A stretch of DNA of 64,000 bases from a virus: the IMG/VR virus record IMGVR_UViG_3300042350_003822, positions 1 to 64,000 of that record; one strand, written 5' to 3'. Shown one piece after another: positions 51,114 to 60,616 of this stretch. Numbering within the stretch: the stretch's first letter is position 1; the number at the start of each line of letters is the position of its first letter. The notes beneath the pieces are model-generated. The model did not search any database. It saw nothing but the letters and a program-made list of their open reading frames with translations, and was not told the origin of the DNA. The position numbers and the translations under genes were made by a program.

Positions 51114-53177
51114 TTAGAACTCCAGAATCAATTTGATAGTTTCAGTCTGAGAATTTGATCTCGCAATTGGCGGAAGGTTCTCAATGTATACAACCTCCCC
51201 GCTACCCGGTACAAGCTCACCCTCGTATTTAGCTGTAACAGTAAACTGGGCATCACTACTGGCGCCGGTTGATACACCAGCAGCTGCTCCTGTCTGCCAA
51301 GTGTTCTGAACATTCGTCACGTACAGGTAATCAAGAGCTCCGTCCTCGATAGCTGCATAAACTTTAGCTGATGGAGTATCGTACGGGGCAACAGCGGAGT
51401 CTTGAGTAACAGTTTCATCAGGAGTGAATGTACCATCATCGATAGTTCCAGCAAACTTAGTTAGCTGCGAGAATGTCGAATAGTTATTCGTTACTCTTAC
51501 ATCCGGAGTAGCTCCCCCCCGACTAATTTTGATAGTATCGGCTACGGTTGTACAAAACGATTCTTCTCCAACAAATCTCATACTCTGAGAGACAGTGGAC
51601 ACGTTTACATTAGCGAGATAAATTACACCAGCCGAGTTGGCACTAATGATTCCATAAGAAAACGCATTCACAAGGGAGATATTACAAGATACAGATGTAA
51701 AACTAGCGTTTACATCTAGTGTAATGTGAGTGTTACTAACAATAGACAAGACGTTGCCATATACATTATTAAGACCATCTGAAACAAGCAGTCGATCACC
51801 AATAGCTATACTGTCTTGAAAAAGAGTGCTGACACCCTTAATTGTCGAGTTGGTAAATGTATTAGCCGTTCCTTGCAAACGAACGCTCGTGTATTGGGAC
51901 ACGTGCTCGTTAGGAAGGAAGGCTCCTATTGTATTACCTGCAGAATATTTAATCTCTACGTTAGCAAACAGAGGATTTTTTAGAAGACCAACTTGTCTAT
52001 AGTCATTCTCTGTTCTTAGCTCACCGCCAGGCGCTACGCCTTCATTTTCGACAAACTTAACTGCGACGCCAGCATAGTTTGCTCCTAGCTCTGAGAAGCA
52101 GTTAGCTCCATGACCATTAGGGGGAGACATAATAGCTCTAAGAGAAGCACTAGCAGTTACCCCGACTGTACTGGCCGGTCTTACCACCACAGTAGCAGAC
52201 TTATATCCCGAACCAGGATCTAGTACCTCAACCTTGGTGATTGTGTTGCTCGACGCCCCCGTGATAATAGCTCTTGCGATACAGTTTGTGAACTTGGATC
52301 CGCCAGTGTCAAATACGTCGACAAACGGATATACTTCAAATGTATCGTTTACCTCAATTGCTCCATCAAACGGATCCTTAAGAACAGCAATCTTTTGGGC
52401 ACCAACAACGTATCCTGTAATGACTCTATACTCGTCTTTTGCGTTACCAGATGTTATTCTGATAAGACAGTTTGTATAAAAGTCTGGAACAGTACTCGCA
52501 GTGGAACCCAAGGCATATCGGTATTCATCACCCAATACTCGTATGTCTTCTGCTTTTTCAAAGTAACCCACAAGATAGTTTGCATAACCAACGCCCCCAT
52601 CTTCAACCTTAATCACTTCAATTGATCCAGGGGTGGCGTTAGCAGTAGCGGATGTGTTACTTGCAACAGGCATATACTCCGTTGTTGCAAATTTACTCAT
52701 AAGGGTATTATTGGCGGAGTACATGTACTTCCAAAGATAGCCATCCGACGTCTCAAATGTATCGTTGTCTGTTCCTGAAGGCTCAACAGTAGATGCAGTG
52801 CCGTAGTCGTTGAATAGACATTTATATACGTGATATTGAGCCCCCGCATTCACGGTTGCGTAGAATTGCTTTGTATACAGTACAGGATCAATATCATCAT
52901 ACATTGCGTATGTGGTACCAGCCGTCCAATCATATCTTGGAATCATTGGCTTGATGTCTGTATTACCAACTCTCTTACCAAACAGCATATCATTATAGAT
53001 GTTGATATAGTTGTTTACTACAGTATCATTAGGCGCCGGGATAGTTGTATCCCCACCGCTGTATTGTGTATGCTTTGCCGCAAAGACATAATAAGCTGAG
53101 CCAACAGAGACCTGATCGACAAAGTCGAGTGCCGTAGCTACGTTAAGTCTTTTGGATACGATTTGTGTAGTGCTCAT
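51114..53177 (-). CDS. 8: Baseplate wedge protein gp8
   Basis: This protein is a baseplate wedge subunit. The N-terminal segment AAKHTQYSGG, then NNYINIYNDMLFGKRVGNTD, MIPRYDWTAGTTYAMYDDID and YHVYKCLFNDYGTASTVEPS lead to FETSDGYLWKYMYSAN, the classic gp8 signature (FGKRV...W..G..Y..YDD...VYKC...DGYLWKYMY). It is 687 residues, much longer than T4 gp8 (334), so the C-terminal half is an added beta-rich extension with GGVGYANYLVG and DPGSGYKSATVVV, also seen in other marine T4-like phages. It lies between gp7 and the DUF4815 protein. CATAAATA (53184-53191) just before the ATG overlaps the gp7 stop. Confidence 0.92.
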   Translation of the reverse strand: MSTTQIVSKRLNVATALDFVDQVSVGSAYYVFAAKHTQYSGGDTTIPAPNDTVVNNYINIYNDMLFGKRVGNTDIKPMIPRYDWTAGTTYAMYDDIDPVLYTKQFYATVNAGAQYHVYKCLFNDYGTASTVEPSGTDNDTFETSDGYLWKYMYSANNTLMSKFATTEYMPVASNTSATANATPGSIEVIKVEDGGVGYANYLVGYFEKAEDIRVLGDEYRYALGSTASTVPDFYTNCLIRITSGNAKDEYRVITGYVVGAQKIAVLKDPFDGAIEVNDTFEVYPFVDVFDTGGSKFTNCIARAIITGASSNTITKVEVLDPGSGYKSATVVVRPASTVGVTASASLRAIMSPPNGHGANCFSELGANYAGVAVKFVENEGVAPGGELRTENDYRQVGLLKNPLFANVEIKYSAGNTIGAFLPNEHVSQYTSVRLQGTANTFTNSTIKGVSTLFQDSIAIGDRLLVSDGLNNVYGNVLSIVSNTHITLDVNASFTSVSCNISLVNAFSYGIISANSAGVIYLANVNVSTVSQSMRFVGEESFCTTVADTIKISRGGATPDVRVTNNYSTFSQLTKFAGTIDDGTFTPDETVTQDSAVAPYDTPSAKVYAAIEDGALDYLYVTNVQNTWQTGAAAGVSTGASSDAQFTVTAKYEGELVPGSGEVVYIENLPPIARSNSQTETIKLILEF

Positions 53178-53183
53178 AGGATA

Positions 53184-53191
53184 TATTTATG
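53184..53191 (-). promoter_or_regulatory. Weak late-type element CATAAATA before gp8
   Basis: CATAAATA on the minus strand, formed partly by the gp7 TAA stop, 6 nt before the gp8 ATG. The transcript would have no leader, so this may be a chance result of the stop codon context. Confidence 0.3.
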
Positions 53192-56100
53192 CCTCGTTTA
53201 CCTGGGCGATGTTGTGGCCAGACTCGTTTAATCCGTCTGTTATATTTATTGTTGTAGTAGTAAGGAAGTGACCATTCTCTGAAAGAGATTTGACAATATT
53301 GATTGCCGCTGCACCTCTAGTGGCTGCCAACTTTACGCCAGTGTTATTTGCGCTCACAATATAGTACTGACCGTTGTTTGCAAGACCTGTGACAGCAGTA
53401 TTACCAACTGCTGTGGAATATTTGACAATATCATTGTTCTGCAGCATGTGGCGCGTCAGAGTGATGAAGTCGTTTGCAGCTGGGTTAGCAACAGAGTCTA
53501 CACTAATATTAGTATTACTATTAAACGAATATGTAAAGATTCTTGGGTTTGATGTCAGCTTGATAGTATTGGTAGTAGTGTTGGCTACATAATACACATT
53601 GTTGTTACCAAGTTCTGTGAGAGCTGTATTACCAATAGCTGTGTAATAGTTCACCTTCATACCATTTGCAAACGCATGCGCTGTCAGCGTAATAGTATCT
53701 CCCGCTACATCAGATAGGGCATTGAACGAGTCAGCGTCTACAGGATTGAATGTGGTGGTTGATGAGTCACCATAGGCAACGTTTGCAACAAACTTGTCCT
53801 CCAGTACAACTCCACCAAAGAATCTTGTGCCGGCGGTGTGCATGACCTTCTTGAACATCTCTGAGTATCGATCGAGAGGAATTCTCGAAAGAACCTCATA
53901 AGAATATTCCTGATAGTAATCGCCATCTTGAACCTTGGCTGTTGAGCTCAATTGTCCCTTTGTATCCTTATAGTATCCTGCACCGGTGCCAATACCGAAT
54001 ACATTAGCAATAGCCGTGCCACTTCTCGTACCATCTGCAGATACGTAAGTGATTTCCTCACCGTTCTTATATCCAAGGCCAGAATCGAATATTTGAATTC
54101 CGGTAACAGATCCGTTTGCTGTGACAGTGTTGGCTGTAATATTTGCATTTAGTCCAATTGGAAGTAATGTGTTGTCTTCTTCTACACCGACAATTGTAGC
54201 AACAGTACCTGTTAGCTGTCCGGTGACTTCTAATGTCGGTTGGAATAGATTATCAAATTGAATACGCTTAACCATTAAATGTGTCGTATTTGAGCCCTTG
54301 ACAATGCCTTTTGCTGTTGACGTAATCGATGAATTGATAGATACTGAACTTATTGTTCCAGTGAAGGAACCATTCGAAGCAGACGTAATTGGGGTGGCGT
54401 TGACTTGGAATACGCCCGCAACATCCTTTACAATTATGGTATTAGCTGTCGCTTGAATAGTATCAATGATTCCATTAGCAGAACCTTGAATCACTCTCTC
54501 TCCAACAGCAAGGCCGGTCTCATCGTTCAATACAAGAGTAGTCTTTGTTAACAGTGTGTTGGTCTGCAGAAGGCGTTCACCTGTCCGGAACGTTCCTGTT
54601 GCACCACTAATCTCTATAATATAGTCTTCCCTACCAAACCCACTCAGGAATGGTTGTTCGACTAGCACATAAGGATCGACAGTATAGCCTGTTCCTGGGT
54701 TGATCTCTGTAATTCTTCCGATCGTGCCAATGGTAAAGGCGTCAAAGCTCAAGCAGTTAAAAATTACCGCGGCTGAGTTCCCTGCTGGGTTCTTGAAGAA
54801 CCCGTATTCGGGATTATTAATAGGAATGGTCATGAACAATTGACTTACAGCATTCGTAAATGTTCCATTGCCAGCTAATCTATCTGTATTGAGATAGATT
54901 GTTTCTGAATCAGTAATTGATCCAACTTCAAAGTTAGCGCCACTCCCTGCAGAGACTGCAACAACATTAGCTAACGTTGCTGTATTGCTAGTGAAGATAG
55001 GAACACTAAAGGTATTGGTAAATGTGTTCGAAACTTGATATAGACCTACAGTGAGATCTATATTGATAATAGTTGCGAGACTTCCATTAGATCTAACTCT
55101 CAAAGGAAGAGTGGGGCTTGCTTTAAACACACCCTTCAGGTTATGAACCTCAATTCTACCACTAACACCGGAAATAGATGTGGAAACAATATCACCATTA
55201 GCTACCTCAACACCCTGAGCATCTAGCTGAAATACCACATCATCTTTGGCAAAGGCCCCGCTTATACTAGAGAGGGCTAGGTTGGCAGAATATGGCACAC
55301 CCATTACAGTAGCGGTTGCGGATGTATTAGTAATAGCTGCCACATTTGCTGTCACTGCAATATTTGATGCTAATACTATAGTATTTGATGTTCCGAACAG
55401 TCCATTGTTTGAAACAGAAATAGTCAGAACCCCGTTAGTACTCGAACCGACAGTGTTGTCTATAATGGTTCCGAACGCAAGATTTGCTGATCCATTGCTA
55501 ACATAGATGTGTTCGCCAGCAAGAAATGCATTTTTATTAACAGCTGTATCATATTCTACAGTAGCTAGTCTTTGGGTCAGTTTCTCTAAATACTTAAAGT
55601 ATGATGTGAATGCCTTAGTAGTAGCTTGAATTGATGCGCTAGTCCCTCCGGATGTAGCAATAGAAACAGTTGGACTGGAAGTGAAAAATCCTGTGCCTGG
55701 ATTAGTAATATGAATGTTAGTAATTACACCCGAGCCATTAGTATTCACTGTAGCAACACAGTTAGTATATGCTGACTGTACTGTAATGATATCGGCGTTA
55801 CTGTACCCCGTACCTCCGCTCGTGATAGTAAAGCCCGCAATTGTATTAGATGTAACAACGTTTGAGAGCGTCAACACTTTTGTAGACACAATCACCTGCG
55901 ATCGTTTAGCTAGTTCAGATTCTGAGAAGTCAGCTGTCGGAGCTGATACAGTATACCCCCATCCACCATCTAACAATTCGAAGTCTACAACACCTGTCTC
56001 GTTTGAGATGCTCGAGATTCTACCCGTTGCTTCAGCACCTCGAGTAGAAGTGAAATTTACTAAATCACCAACAGCAAACAGCTTCGACCCGCCAGTCACA

Positions 56101-56966
56101 GTGAGACCGGTCAGCGATCCTACCACTCTTGGTAGATCAAACAATACCCGATCACTTCTTAGTGGTTCATTATTAATGAACTGCCCCGAAACGTTAGAAA
56201 TATAAAGAACATAGACAAACCCGTCTTTGATTCTTCTTTTAATAAACTTTTCTACGAATGCTATTGCACCAGACTGAACACCAGTGATCTGCTTACCGAC
56301 AAGGTCAATTGTTCTAGGTGAGCTGGTAATTTCAATGTACTGTGGTTTATACCATTGCGAACCTGACAGACGCATAAGGTCTTCGCCAGGATAATATACA
56401 GTAGCCGAAGCACCATAGATCAGTCTGAAGAACAAATCAACAGAACGTTCTGTGCCCTTCGATCTATACAGGTCAAATGAATTCTTTACCAGAAGTCTTT
56501 TGTTTGTATTGGTATCAAATTCAATATTCTTGAGATACTGTTCTTTAAAGTGAACAATAAACTGATCAAGAGTTCTGTCGATATCTCTGATATCAAACAA
56601 CTTACGGGCATAGTAGATAGGATTCAGCTTATATTGCTTCTCGATGAATGTATTACCACCCGAAGAAGAACTAATGGTAACATATTCATCACATTGGATA
56701 TTACATCTGAATGCGTCAAAATTATCTACACTGACTAGAATATTATTACCCTGTACAGAGACAATAGTTCCTGTAGTGTTTCCTTGCACTACAGTATCAC
56801 CTGCAACAAAGTTTGTGTTTGACGTCAGCTCGAGCTGTTGGTGATTGGATTCAAGCCACTCATAGTAGGCTTCGACAAACGCAACAAAGTCCTCTCCCTC
56901 GTCCAAATAGAACGAAGGAAAGAGCGACTTGATTAGCGGAGAAATTTTAGCTTGAATGTCTCTCAT
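53187..56966 (-). CDS. 7: Baseplate wedge protein gp7-like (1259 residues)
   Basis: This is the large wedge subunit next to gp6 and gp8. The N-terminus RDIQAKISPLIKSLFPSFYL, EDFVAFVEAYYEWLESNHQQ, ARKLFDIRDIDRTLDQFIVH, FKEQYLKNIEF and LVKNSFDLYRSKGTERSVDL (with FFRLIYG) is the conserved wedge start shared by marine T4-like phages. The remainder carries repeated beta motifs such as 'INPGTGYTVDP' and 'ITSGGTGYSN', and short FVAGDTVVQGNTTGTIVSVQ-like units that fit a beta-prism or lectin-like periphery. T4 gp7 is 1032 residues. Assignment rests on place and N-terminal pattern, so gp7 identity is likely rather than certain. Confidence 0.85.
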   Translation of the reverse strand: MRDIQAKISPLIKSLFPSFYLDEGEDFVAFVEAYYEWLESNHQQLELTSNTNFVAGDTVVQGNTTGTIVSVQGNNILVSVDNFDAFRCNIQCDEYVTISSSSGGNTFIEKQYKLNPIYYARKLFDIRDIDRTLDQFIVHFKEQYLKNIEFDTNTNKRLLVKNSFDLYRSKGTERSVDLFFRLIYGASATVYYPGEDLMRLSGSQWYKPQYIEITSSPRTIDLVGKQITGVQSGAIAFVEKFIKRRIKDGFVYVLYISNVSGQFINNEPLRSDRVLFDLPRVVGSLTGLTVTGGSKLFAVGDLVNFTSTRGAEATGRISSISNETGVVDFELLDGGWGYTVSAPTADFSESELAKRSQVIVSTKVLTLSNVVTSNTIAGFTITSGGTGYSNADIITVQSAYTNCVATVNTNGSGVITNIHITNPGTGFFTSSPTVSIATSGGTSASIQATTKAFTSYFKYLEKLTQRLATVEYDTAVNKNAFLAGEHIYVSNGSANLAFGTIIDNTVGSSTNGVLTISVSNNGLFGTSNTIVLASNIAVTANVAAITNTSATATVMGVPYSANLALSSISGAFAKDDVVFQLDAQGVEVANGDIVSTSISGVSGRIEVHNLKGVFKASPTLPLRVRSNGSLATIINIDLTVGLYQVSNTFTNTFSVPIFTSNTATLANVVAVSAGSGANFEVGSITDSETIYLNTDRLAGNGTFTNAVSQLFMTIPINNPEYGFFKNPAGNSAAVIFNCLSFDAFTIGTIGRITEINPGTGYTVDPYVLVEQPFLSGFGREDYIIEISGATGTFRTGERLLQTNTLLTKTTLVLNDETGLAVGERVIQGSANGIIDTIQATANTIIVKDVAGVFQVNATPITSASNGSFTGTISSVSINSSITSTAKGIVKGSNTTHLMVKRIQFDNLFQPTLEVTGQLTGTVATIVGVEEDNTLLPIGLNANITANTVTANGSVTGIQIFDSGLGYKNGEEITYVSADGTRSGTAIANVFGIGTGAGYYKDTKGQLSSTAKVQDGDYYQEYSYEVLSRIPLDRYSEMFKKVMHTAGTRFFGGVVLEDKFVANVAYGDSSTTTFNPVDADSFNALSDVAGDTITLTAHAFANGMKVNYYTAIGNTALTELGNNNVYYVANTTTNTIKLTSNPRIFTYSFNSNTNISVDSVANPAANDFITLTRHMLQNNDIVKYSTAVGNTAVTGLANNGQYYIVSANNTGVKLAATRGAAAINIVKSLSENGHFLTTTTINITDGLNESGHNIAQVNEA

Positions 56967-56969
56967 TTA

Positions 56970-58751
56970 TTAACCGCTTACGCCTTGAATAGTAAGAGTA
57001 ATATCATCTTCTACAATATTAATAATATTGTTGTTAATAACACTAATGTCTCTGTTACGTGGTTCAGCTTTAATCTTAATACCAGGACCTTCATATGAAG
57101 TAATGTTAAAGTTTGAAAGCTGAACTTGTCCAGTTTCATAATTAACAGTGCCGATATTGGTAATTACACTACCAGTAGAAGATACTATATTTACCGTTCC
57201 TAATCCATCGTCCTGGAGTGTTGCGCGCTCTCCGTTAAACAAGAACCTGGTCGAGGTAATTGAATATCCACCTCTGGCAACTGATTGGGTGGTGTCCAGA
57301 GGGACCTGGAAGTTGACATCAATTGTATTGTTTACGCCAAGGGCAGGGGTGATAATCTTGATCACCTTAACAAATGTTTCGTTAGAGATAATAGCTACCT
57401 GAGCATTGTCAATGGCTTCTACGACATTTGAATAGCGGAACACTCTATTGAAGTTATTGAGATTTGTCAGGGCATACTTGGTCACTGCTGCAGTGACAAG
57501 GGTTCTAATATCTTCTGACGACAGCTTTGTGACATTGATGTTATATTTCACAATAGCATTCAATCCGATATATGTGTAGTCTGGGTTGACAAACACAGGA
57601 TCGATGGACACTGGCGATCTTGGCTTGAGGAATCTGTAGTATTGATCCTTCTTAACTTCCGGAATGCCGTCTACTTCTTTGAGGTCAACAGCAACAAACA
57701 CCTTACCGTATTGAGGAGGATCAAGATCTTCTCCCCCATATGCAGAAACAGCGTTGACTTCCGAGAAGTTTAGCTTTAAAAGGTTCTCATAGTCTTCTGT
57801 CGTAACAGCGCGCTCTTGAGTCGTGAAGTGACGAGGAGCATTGTACTTAATCTCTTCGATAGATTCTGAAACAGAACCCTGAGCGGCCGCACTGTTAACA
57901 GAGACAATAATCGCAGACTCACCATCAATAGTTGAATCTGCTCTGAACGTATTGCAACCGTTTGGAAGTTGTCCGTTTGATACTCTATACTCTATAGAGA
58001 TAATAGAGTTGTCTTTGGGAGCTCTGCCAGTTACTCCATCGCCAAAAACAATTTCGTATGAATCATTCTCGCAGGCTTGTACGAAGAATATCTTGGAATT
58101 GGAGTCGATGTTGAATAGCGATGTGGCTCTTGAGTATGTGAAAAGTGTAGCCCCAACATCCTCAATTACAGTTACAGCAATAGATGAAATATCACAGTTC
58201 TTGTTTGAGATAATGAATCTCTGATTCCGATCTGCTGTATAGGTAAAGCTATCGTTAACGAAGTACCCCTCAAAAAGAGTAATGTTTGAACCGAGAAACG
58301 AGATAGTATTATTTGGGTTGATTGTATAGTCTGTGACGATCACACTGTCGCCCACAGAGAAAGTATAGTTTCTGTTGTTAAACCTAGATGTGAATGTAGT
58401 GCCACGCGGAATAGCAATTGATCTTTTATTCAGAACATTGGAAGTAATTGTAATGTTGACGTTTGCTTCTGCCGACTTGAATGACCGTGGCGTATAGTTT
58501 AGCTCCTTGGCATGGGACATCACAGAGTCACGAATCTGCGCTGTATCAAGGAACATTTCCGATCCTACCATATTCAAATAGAACATATTGTGGAAAGTGT
58601 TATAGGATAAAACGTCCAGAAGGACGTTCATATTTGAACCTTCGAAGTCATAGTCCTGGAAACGCGTCTGCGACTTCAGATACTGCTTAAGAGTATTCTT
58701 ATGAGTGTCGAAGTCGATATTCGATAGGATGATTGATGAATTGGCGGCCAT
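56970..58751 (-). CDS. 6: Baseplate wedge protein gp6
   Basis: gp6 forms the ring that joins the baseplate wedges. It is 593 residues (T4 660). The N-terminus shows IILSNIDFDTHKNTLKQYLK, SQTRFQDYDFEGSNMNVLLD and VLSYNTFHNMFYLNMVGSEM, with FLDTAQIRDSVMSHAKELNY and TPRSFKSAEANV, the standard baseplate J/gp6 start. Further conserved parts are NDSYEIVFGDGVTGRAPKDN and APRHFTTQERAVTTEDYENL. Its ATG overlaps the gp25 stop (TAATG). A GATAAATA element (58798-58805) lies inside the end of gp25, 47 nt upstream. Confidence 0.96.
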   Translation of the reverse strand: MAANSSIILSNIDFDTHKNTLKQYLKSQTRFQDYDFEGSNMNVLLDVLSYNTFHNMFYLNMVGSEMFLDTAQIRDSVMSHAKELNYTPRSFKSAEANVNITITSNVLNKRSIAIPRGTTFTSRFNNRNYTFSVGDSVIVTDYTINPNNTISFLGSNITLFEGYFVNDSFTYTADRNQRFIISNKNCDISSIAVTVIEDVGATLFTYSRATSLFNIDSNSKIFFVQACENDSYEIVFGDGVTGRAPKDNSIISIEYRVSNGQLPNGCNTFRADSTIDGESAIIVSVNSAAAQGSVSESIEEIKYNAPRHFTTQERAVTTEDYENLLKLNFSEVNAVSAYGGEDLDPPQYGKVFVAVDLKEVDGIPEVKKDQYYRFLKPRSPVSIDPVFVNPDYTYIGLNAIVKYNINVTKLSSEDIRTLVTAAVTKYALTNLNNFNRVFRYSNVVEAIDNAQVAIISNETFVKVIKIITPALGVNNTIDVNFQVPLDTTQSVARGGYSITSTRFLFNGERATLQDDGLGTVNIVSSTGSVITNIGTVNYETGQVQLSNFNITSYEGPGIKIKAEPRNRDISVINNNIINIVEDDITLTIQGVSG

Positions 58752-59170
58752 TATCGTACTCTTTGAAGTGTGACACTAACTGATATAGGGTCTGGTTTAT
58801 TTATCAACATATACACAATCGTTATAACATAGCGATTTTGTTCTTCGTATGGAATGACCTCGACCCTCATGATCTTTGCTCTTGGTTCATACTGCGTTAT
58901 AGCATCCTCAATAATCTTTCTTAGCGCATTAGCTGTGAAAGCTGACATAGGCTCAAATAGCATAGCTTTGATATCCGAACCTACATCTGGCTGATAAAGG
59001 CGCTCGCCCTTATTAGTCAATATGATGTTGCGGATAGATCTTGTCACAGCCTTCTCGTTTGCAAAACGCAGTAGGACGCCAGACACTGGATGGTGGTTAA
59101 GATTGACGAGAAAATCTGAGTAGATCTCATCCTTATTCGTTAATTCTGTGAACCTATCGGCACGTGCCAT
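58751..59170 (-). CDS. 25: Baseplate wedge protein gp25 (GPW/gp25 family)
   Basis: This is a 139-residue wedge protein that starts sheath assembly (T4 132). The core TRSIRNIILTNKGERLYQPD with VGSDIKAMLFEPMSAFTANA and QYEPRAKIMRVEVIP follows the gp25 order, including the EPR motif that anchors sheath strands. Despite the old name 'lysozyme', this family has no hydrolase residues. It lies directly before gp6, and its stop overlaps the gp6 ATG. AGGA precedes the ATG at 59170. Confidence 0.96.
   Translation of the reverse strand: MARADRFTELTNKDEIYSDFLVNLNHHPVSGVLLRFANEKAVTRSIRNIILTNKGERLYQPDVGSDIKAMLFEPMSAFTANALRKIIEDAITQYEPRAKIMRVEVIPYEEQNRYVITIVYMLINKPDPISVSVTLQRVR
58798..58805 (-). promoter_or_regulatory. 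Possible late promoter element GATAAATA for gp6
   Basis: The minus strand reads GATAAATA inside the end of gp25, 47 nt before the gp6 ATG. It lies in coding sequence, so chance occurrence is possible, but the distance suits a late promoter for gp6-gp7-gp8. Confidence 0.4.
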
Positions 59171-59193
59171 TTACTTTATCCTATTATTGAATC

Positions 59194-59799
59194 TTATGGT
59201 TCATTCTTATAAACGTTTGCAGCCGCATCGATCGCCGCCGCCGCGCTATCGACTGTAGCTAAAAATGCCTCGGGCGAGGATGTATCAATTTTACTGATAG
59301 TATTCCCTGCATCGATAATAGCAAGAAGGCCTACTTGCGACCCTTCGATTTCCTGTAATGCAGTATTGATCAAACCAACTACTTCGCTTCTTATTTGATC
59401 GAGAGTTTCGTTTTTAATATCAACAGCACACTGAGGTAGATTTCTTGCCGCTTCTTCAATAGCCGCAATCACATTGAGAATGGCTCCGGCAAGTTTAATT
59501 AGCTTCTTGGTATACTTAATGTGAGCCTGTAGCTGAGGAGTGACTAATCCTGTAACGAACTTGGATATCCACTTGACAATAGCAATAGGGTTGGGCCCGG
59601 GTAGTTGAAGTATCGGTAGTATCTTTGCAAGCAGTTCTTTTTGTTCTTCTTGAATGTCTTTGAATAGATCCTGAATGCTACCAAGATGCTCTTCAATAAC
59701 CAGCTTTATAACTTCACAGTCGGTGTTATAACGAATCTGATCGGCCAGTTCGTTAATGTGTCTTGTATTGACGTCTAGTTCTTTTGCCGAAATTCCCAT
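59194..59799 (-). CDS. Conserved hypothetical helical protein between gp5 and gp25
   Basis: This 201-residue all-helical protein begins MGISAKELDVNTRHINELAD. A hydrophobic centre (GPNPIAIVKWISKFVTGLVT and YTKKLIKLAGAILNVIAAIE, about residues 69-115) looks like buried or amphipathic helices rather than clear membrane spans. The C-terminus is Ala/Ile-rich (IDAGNTISKIDTSSPEAF, AAAIDAAANVY). AAGGAAAA precedes the ATG. Proteins of this shape between gp5 and gp25 recur in marine T4-like phages. A role in hub or tape-measure chaperoning would fit the place but is unproven. Confidence 0.7.
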   Translation of the reverse strand: MGISAKELDVNTRHINELADQIRYNTDCEVIKLVIEEHLGSIQDLFKDIQEEQKELLAKILPILQLPGPNPIAIVKWISKFVTGLVTPQLQAHIKYTKKLIKLAGAILNVIAAIEEAARNLPQCAVDIKNETLDQIRSEVVGLINTALQEIEGSQVGLLAIIDAGNTISKIDTSSPEAFLATVDSAAAAIDAAANVYKNEP

Positions 59800-59809
59800 A
59801 ATATTTTCC

Positions 59810-60616
59810 TTAAGATATGTTTACCACAACGCCATTGAGCACCTCAACAACTTTGCCTGTCGGTGTTGTGAACGTTCCTGACACACCAACTGCAGAAGAA
59901 ATAGCACCCTTGACCGTCAAGCTACCTTCCGTGATAGTCACACCACCAGGAGCTCCCATTTTGATACCATTGCGAGCTGCAATGGTGACGTTCTTTTCAG
60001 AAACAATATCGATATCGCCCTTGGCATATACTGTCTTCACTCCTCCAACAACATCGATTGAATCAGAGGCAGCCTTAATAACCATCCGTCCATCGTTATT
60101 TATTTCGATATAGGCACCGGAGCTATGATGAATATTGATTCGAGCATTCTGGGGAGTATCATCTAATTCGATGATGTGGCCGCCTCTGGTAGTAATTGTT
60201 CTATTGAACGGATATTGCGCAGCATACGACGCCTCGGGCTCGGGACCTATAGTACTCCGAGAGATAGTATTCTTGCCTCTATGGAGCCAAGAGAGAGAAT
60301 GCCTGTTTGTATCGTTACCAGGAATCGTGGGAAAGGATCCCATAATCATTGGCATCTGCTTCTCATTACCATCCATGAAGAAACCAACAACTCGCGATCC
60401 AATTGCAAGATTGGGTGAATCTCCTACGCCATCAACACATGCAGATGTGTTCGGCATCAGGATATGGGCCCATTCCATATCTTCTGTAGTCACACCCTCA
60501 TCATGCTCATTAATAATACGAACCTTTACCCGGCCCAGTTGCTTGGGATCTTGGACATCCTCAACTACACCTATGAACCAACGGAAGCCCTCTTCCCCCA
60601 TCTGTTTAGTTGTCAT
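59810..60616 (-). CDS. 5: Baseplate hub spike gp5 without lysozyme domain
   Basis: This is the central spike of the baseplate (268 residues). Residues about 10-100 are an OB-fold: RWFIGVVEDVQDPKQLGRVK with VRIINEHDEG, GSRVVGFFMDGNEKQMPMIM and GSFPTI. Residues about 140-265 are the beta-helix needle (RGGHIIELDDTPQNARINIH, GDIDIVSEKNVTIAARNGIK, MGAPGGVTITEG). The lysozyme domain found in T4 gp5 (575 residues) is absent, so any wall hydrolase must lie elsewhere. Its start overlaps the gp27-like gene as ATGA. Gene order with gp27-like, gp53 and gp48 upstream supports the hub role. Confidence 0.93.
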   Translation of the reverse strand: MTTKQMGEEGFRWFIGVVEDVQDPKQLGRVKVRIINEHDEGVTTEDMEWAHILMPNTSACVDGVGDSPNLAIGSRVVGFFMDGNEKQMPMIMGSFPTIPGNDTNRHSLSWLHRGKNTISRSTIGPEPEASYAAQYPFNRTITTRGGHIIELDDTPQNARINIHHSSGAYIEINNDGRMVIKAASDSIDVVGGVKTVYAKGDIDIVSEKNVTIAARNGIKMGAPGGVTITEGSLTVKGAISSAVGVSGTFTTPTGKVVEVLNGVVVNIS

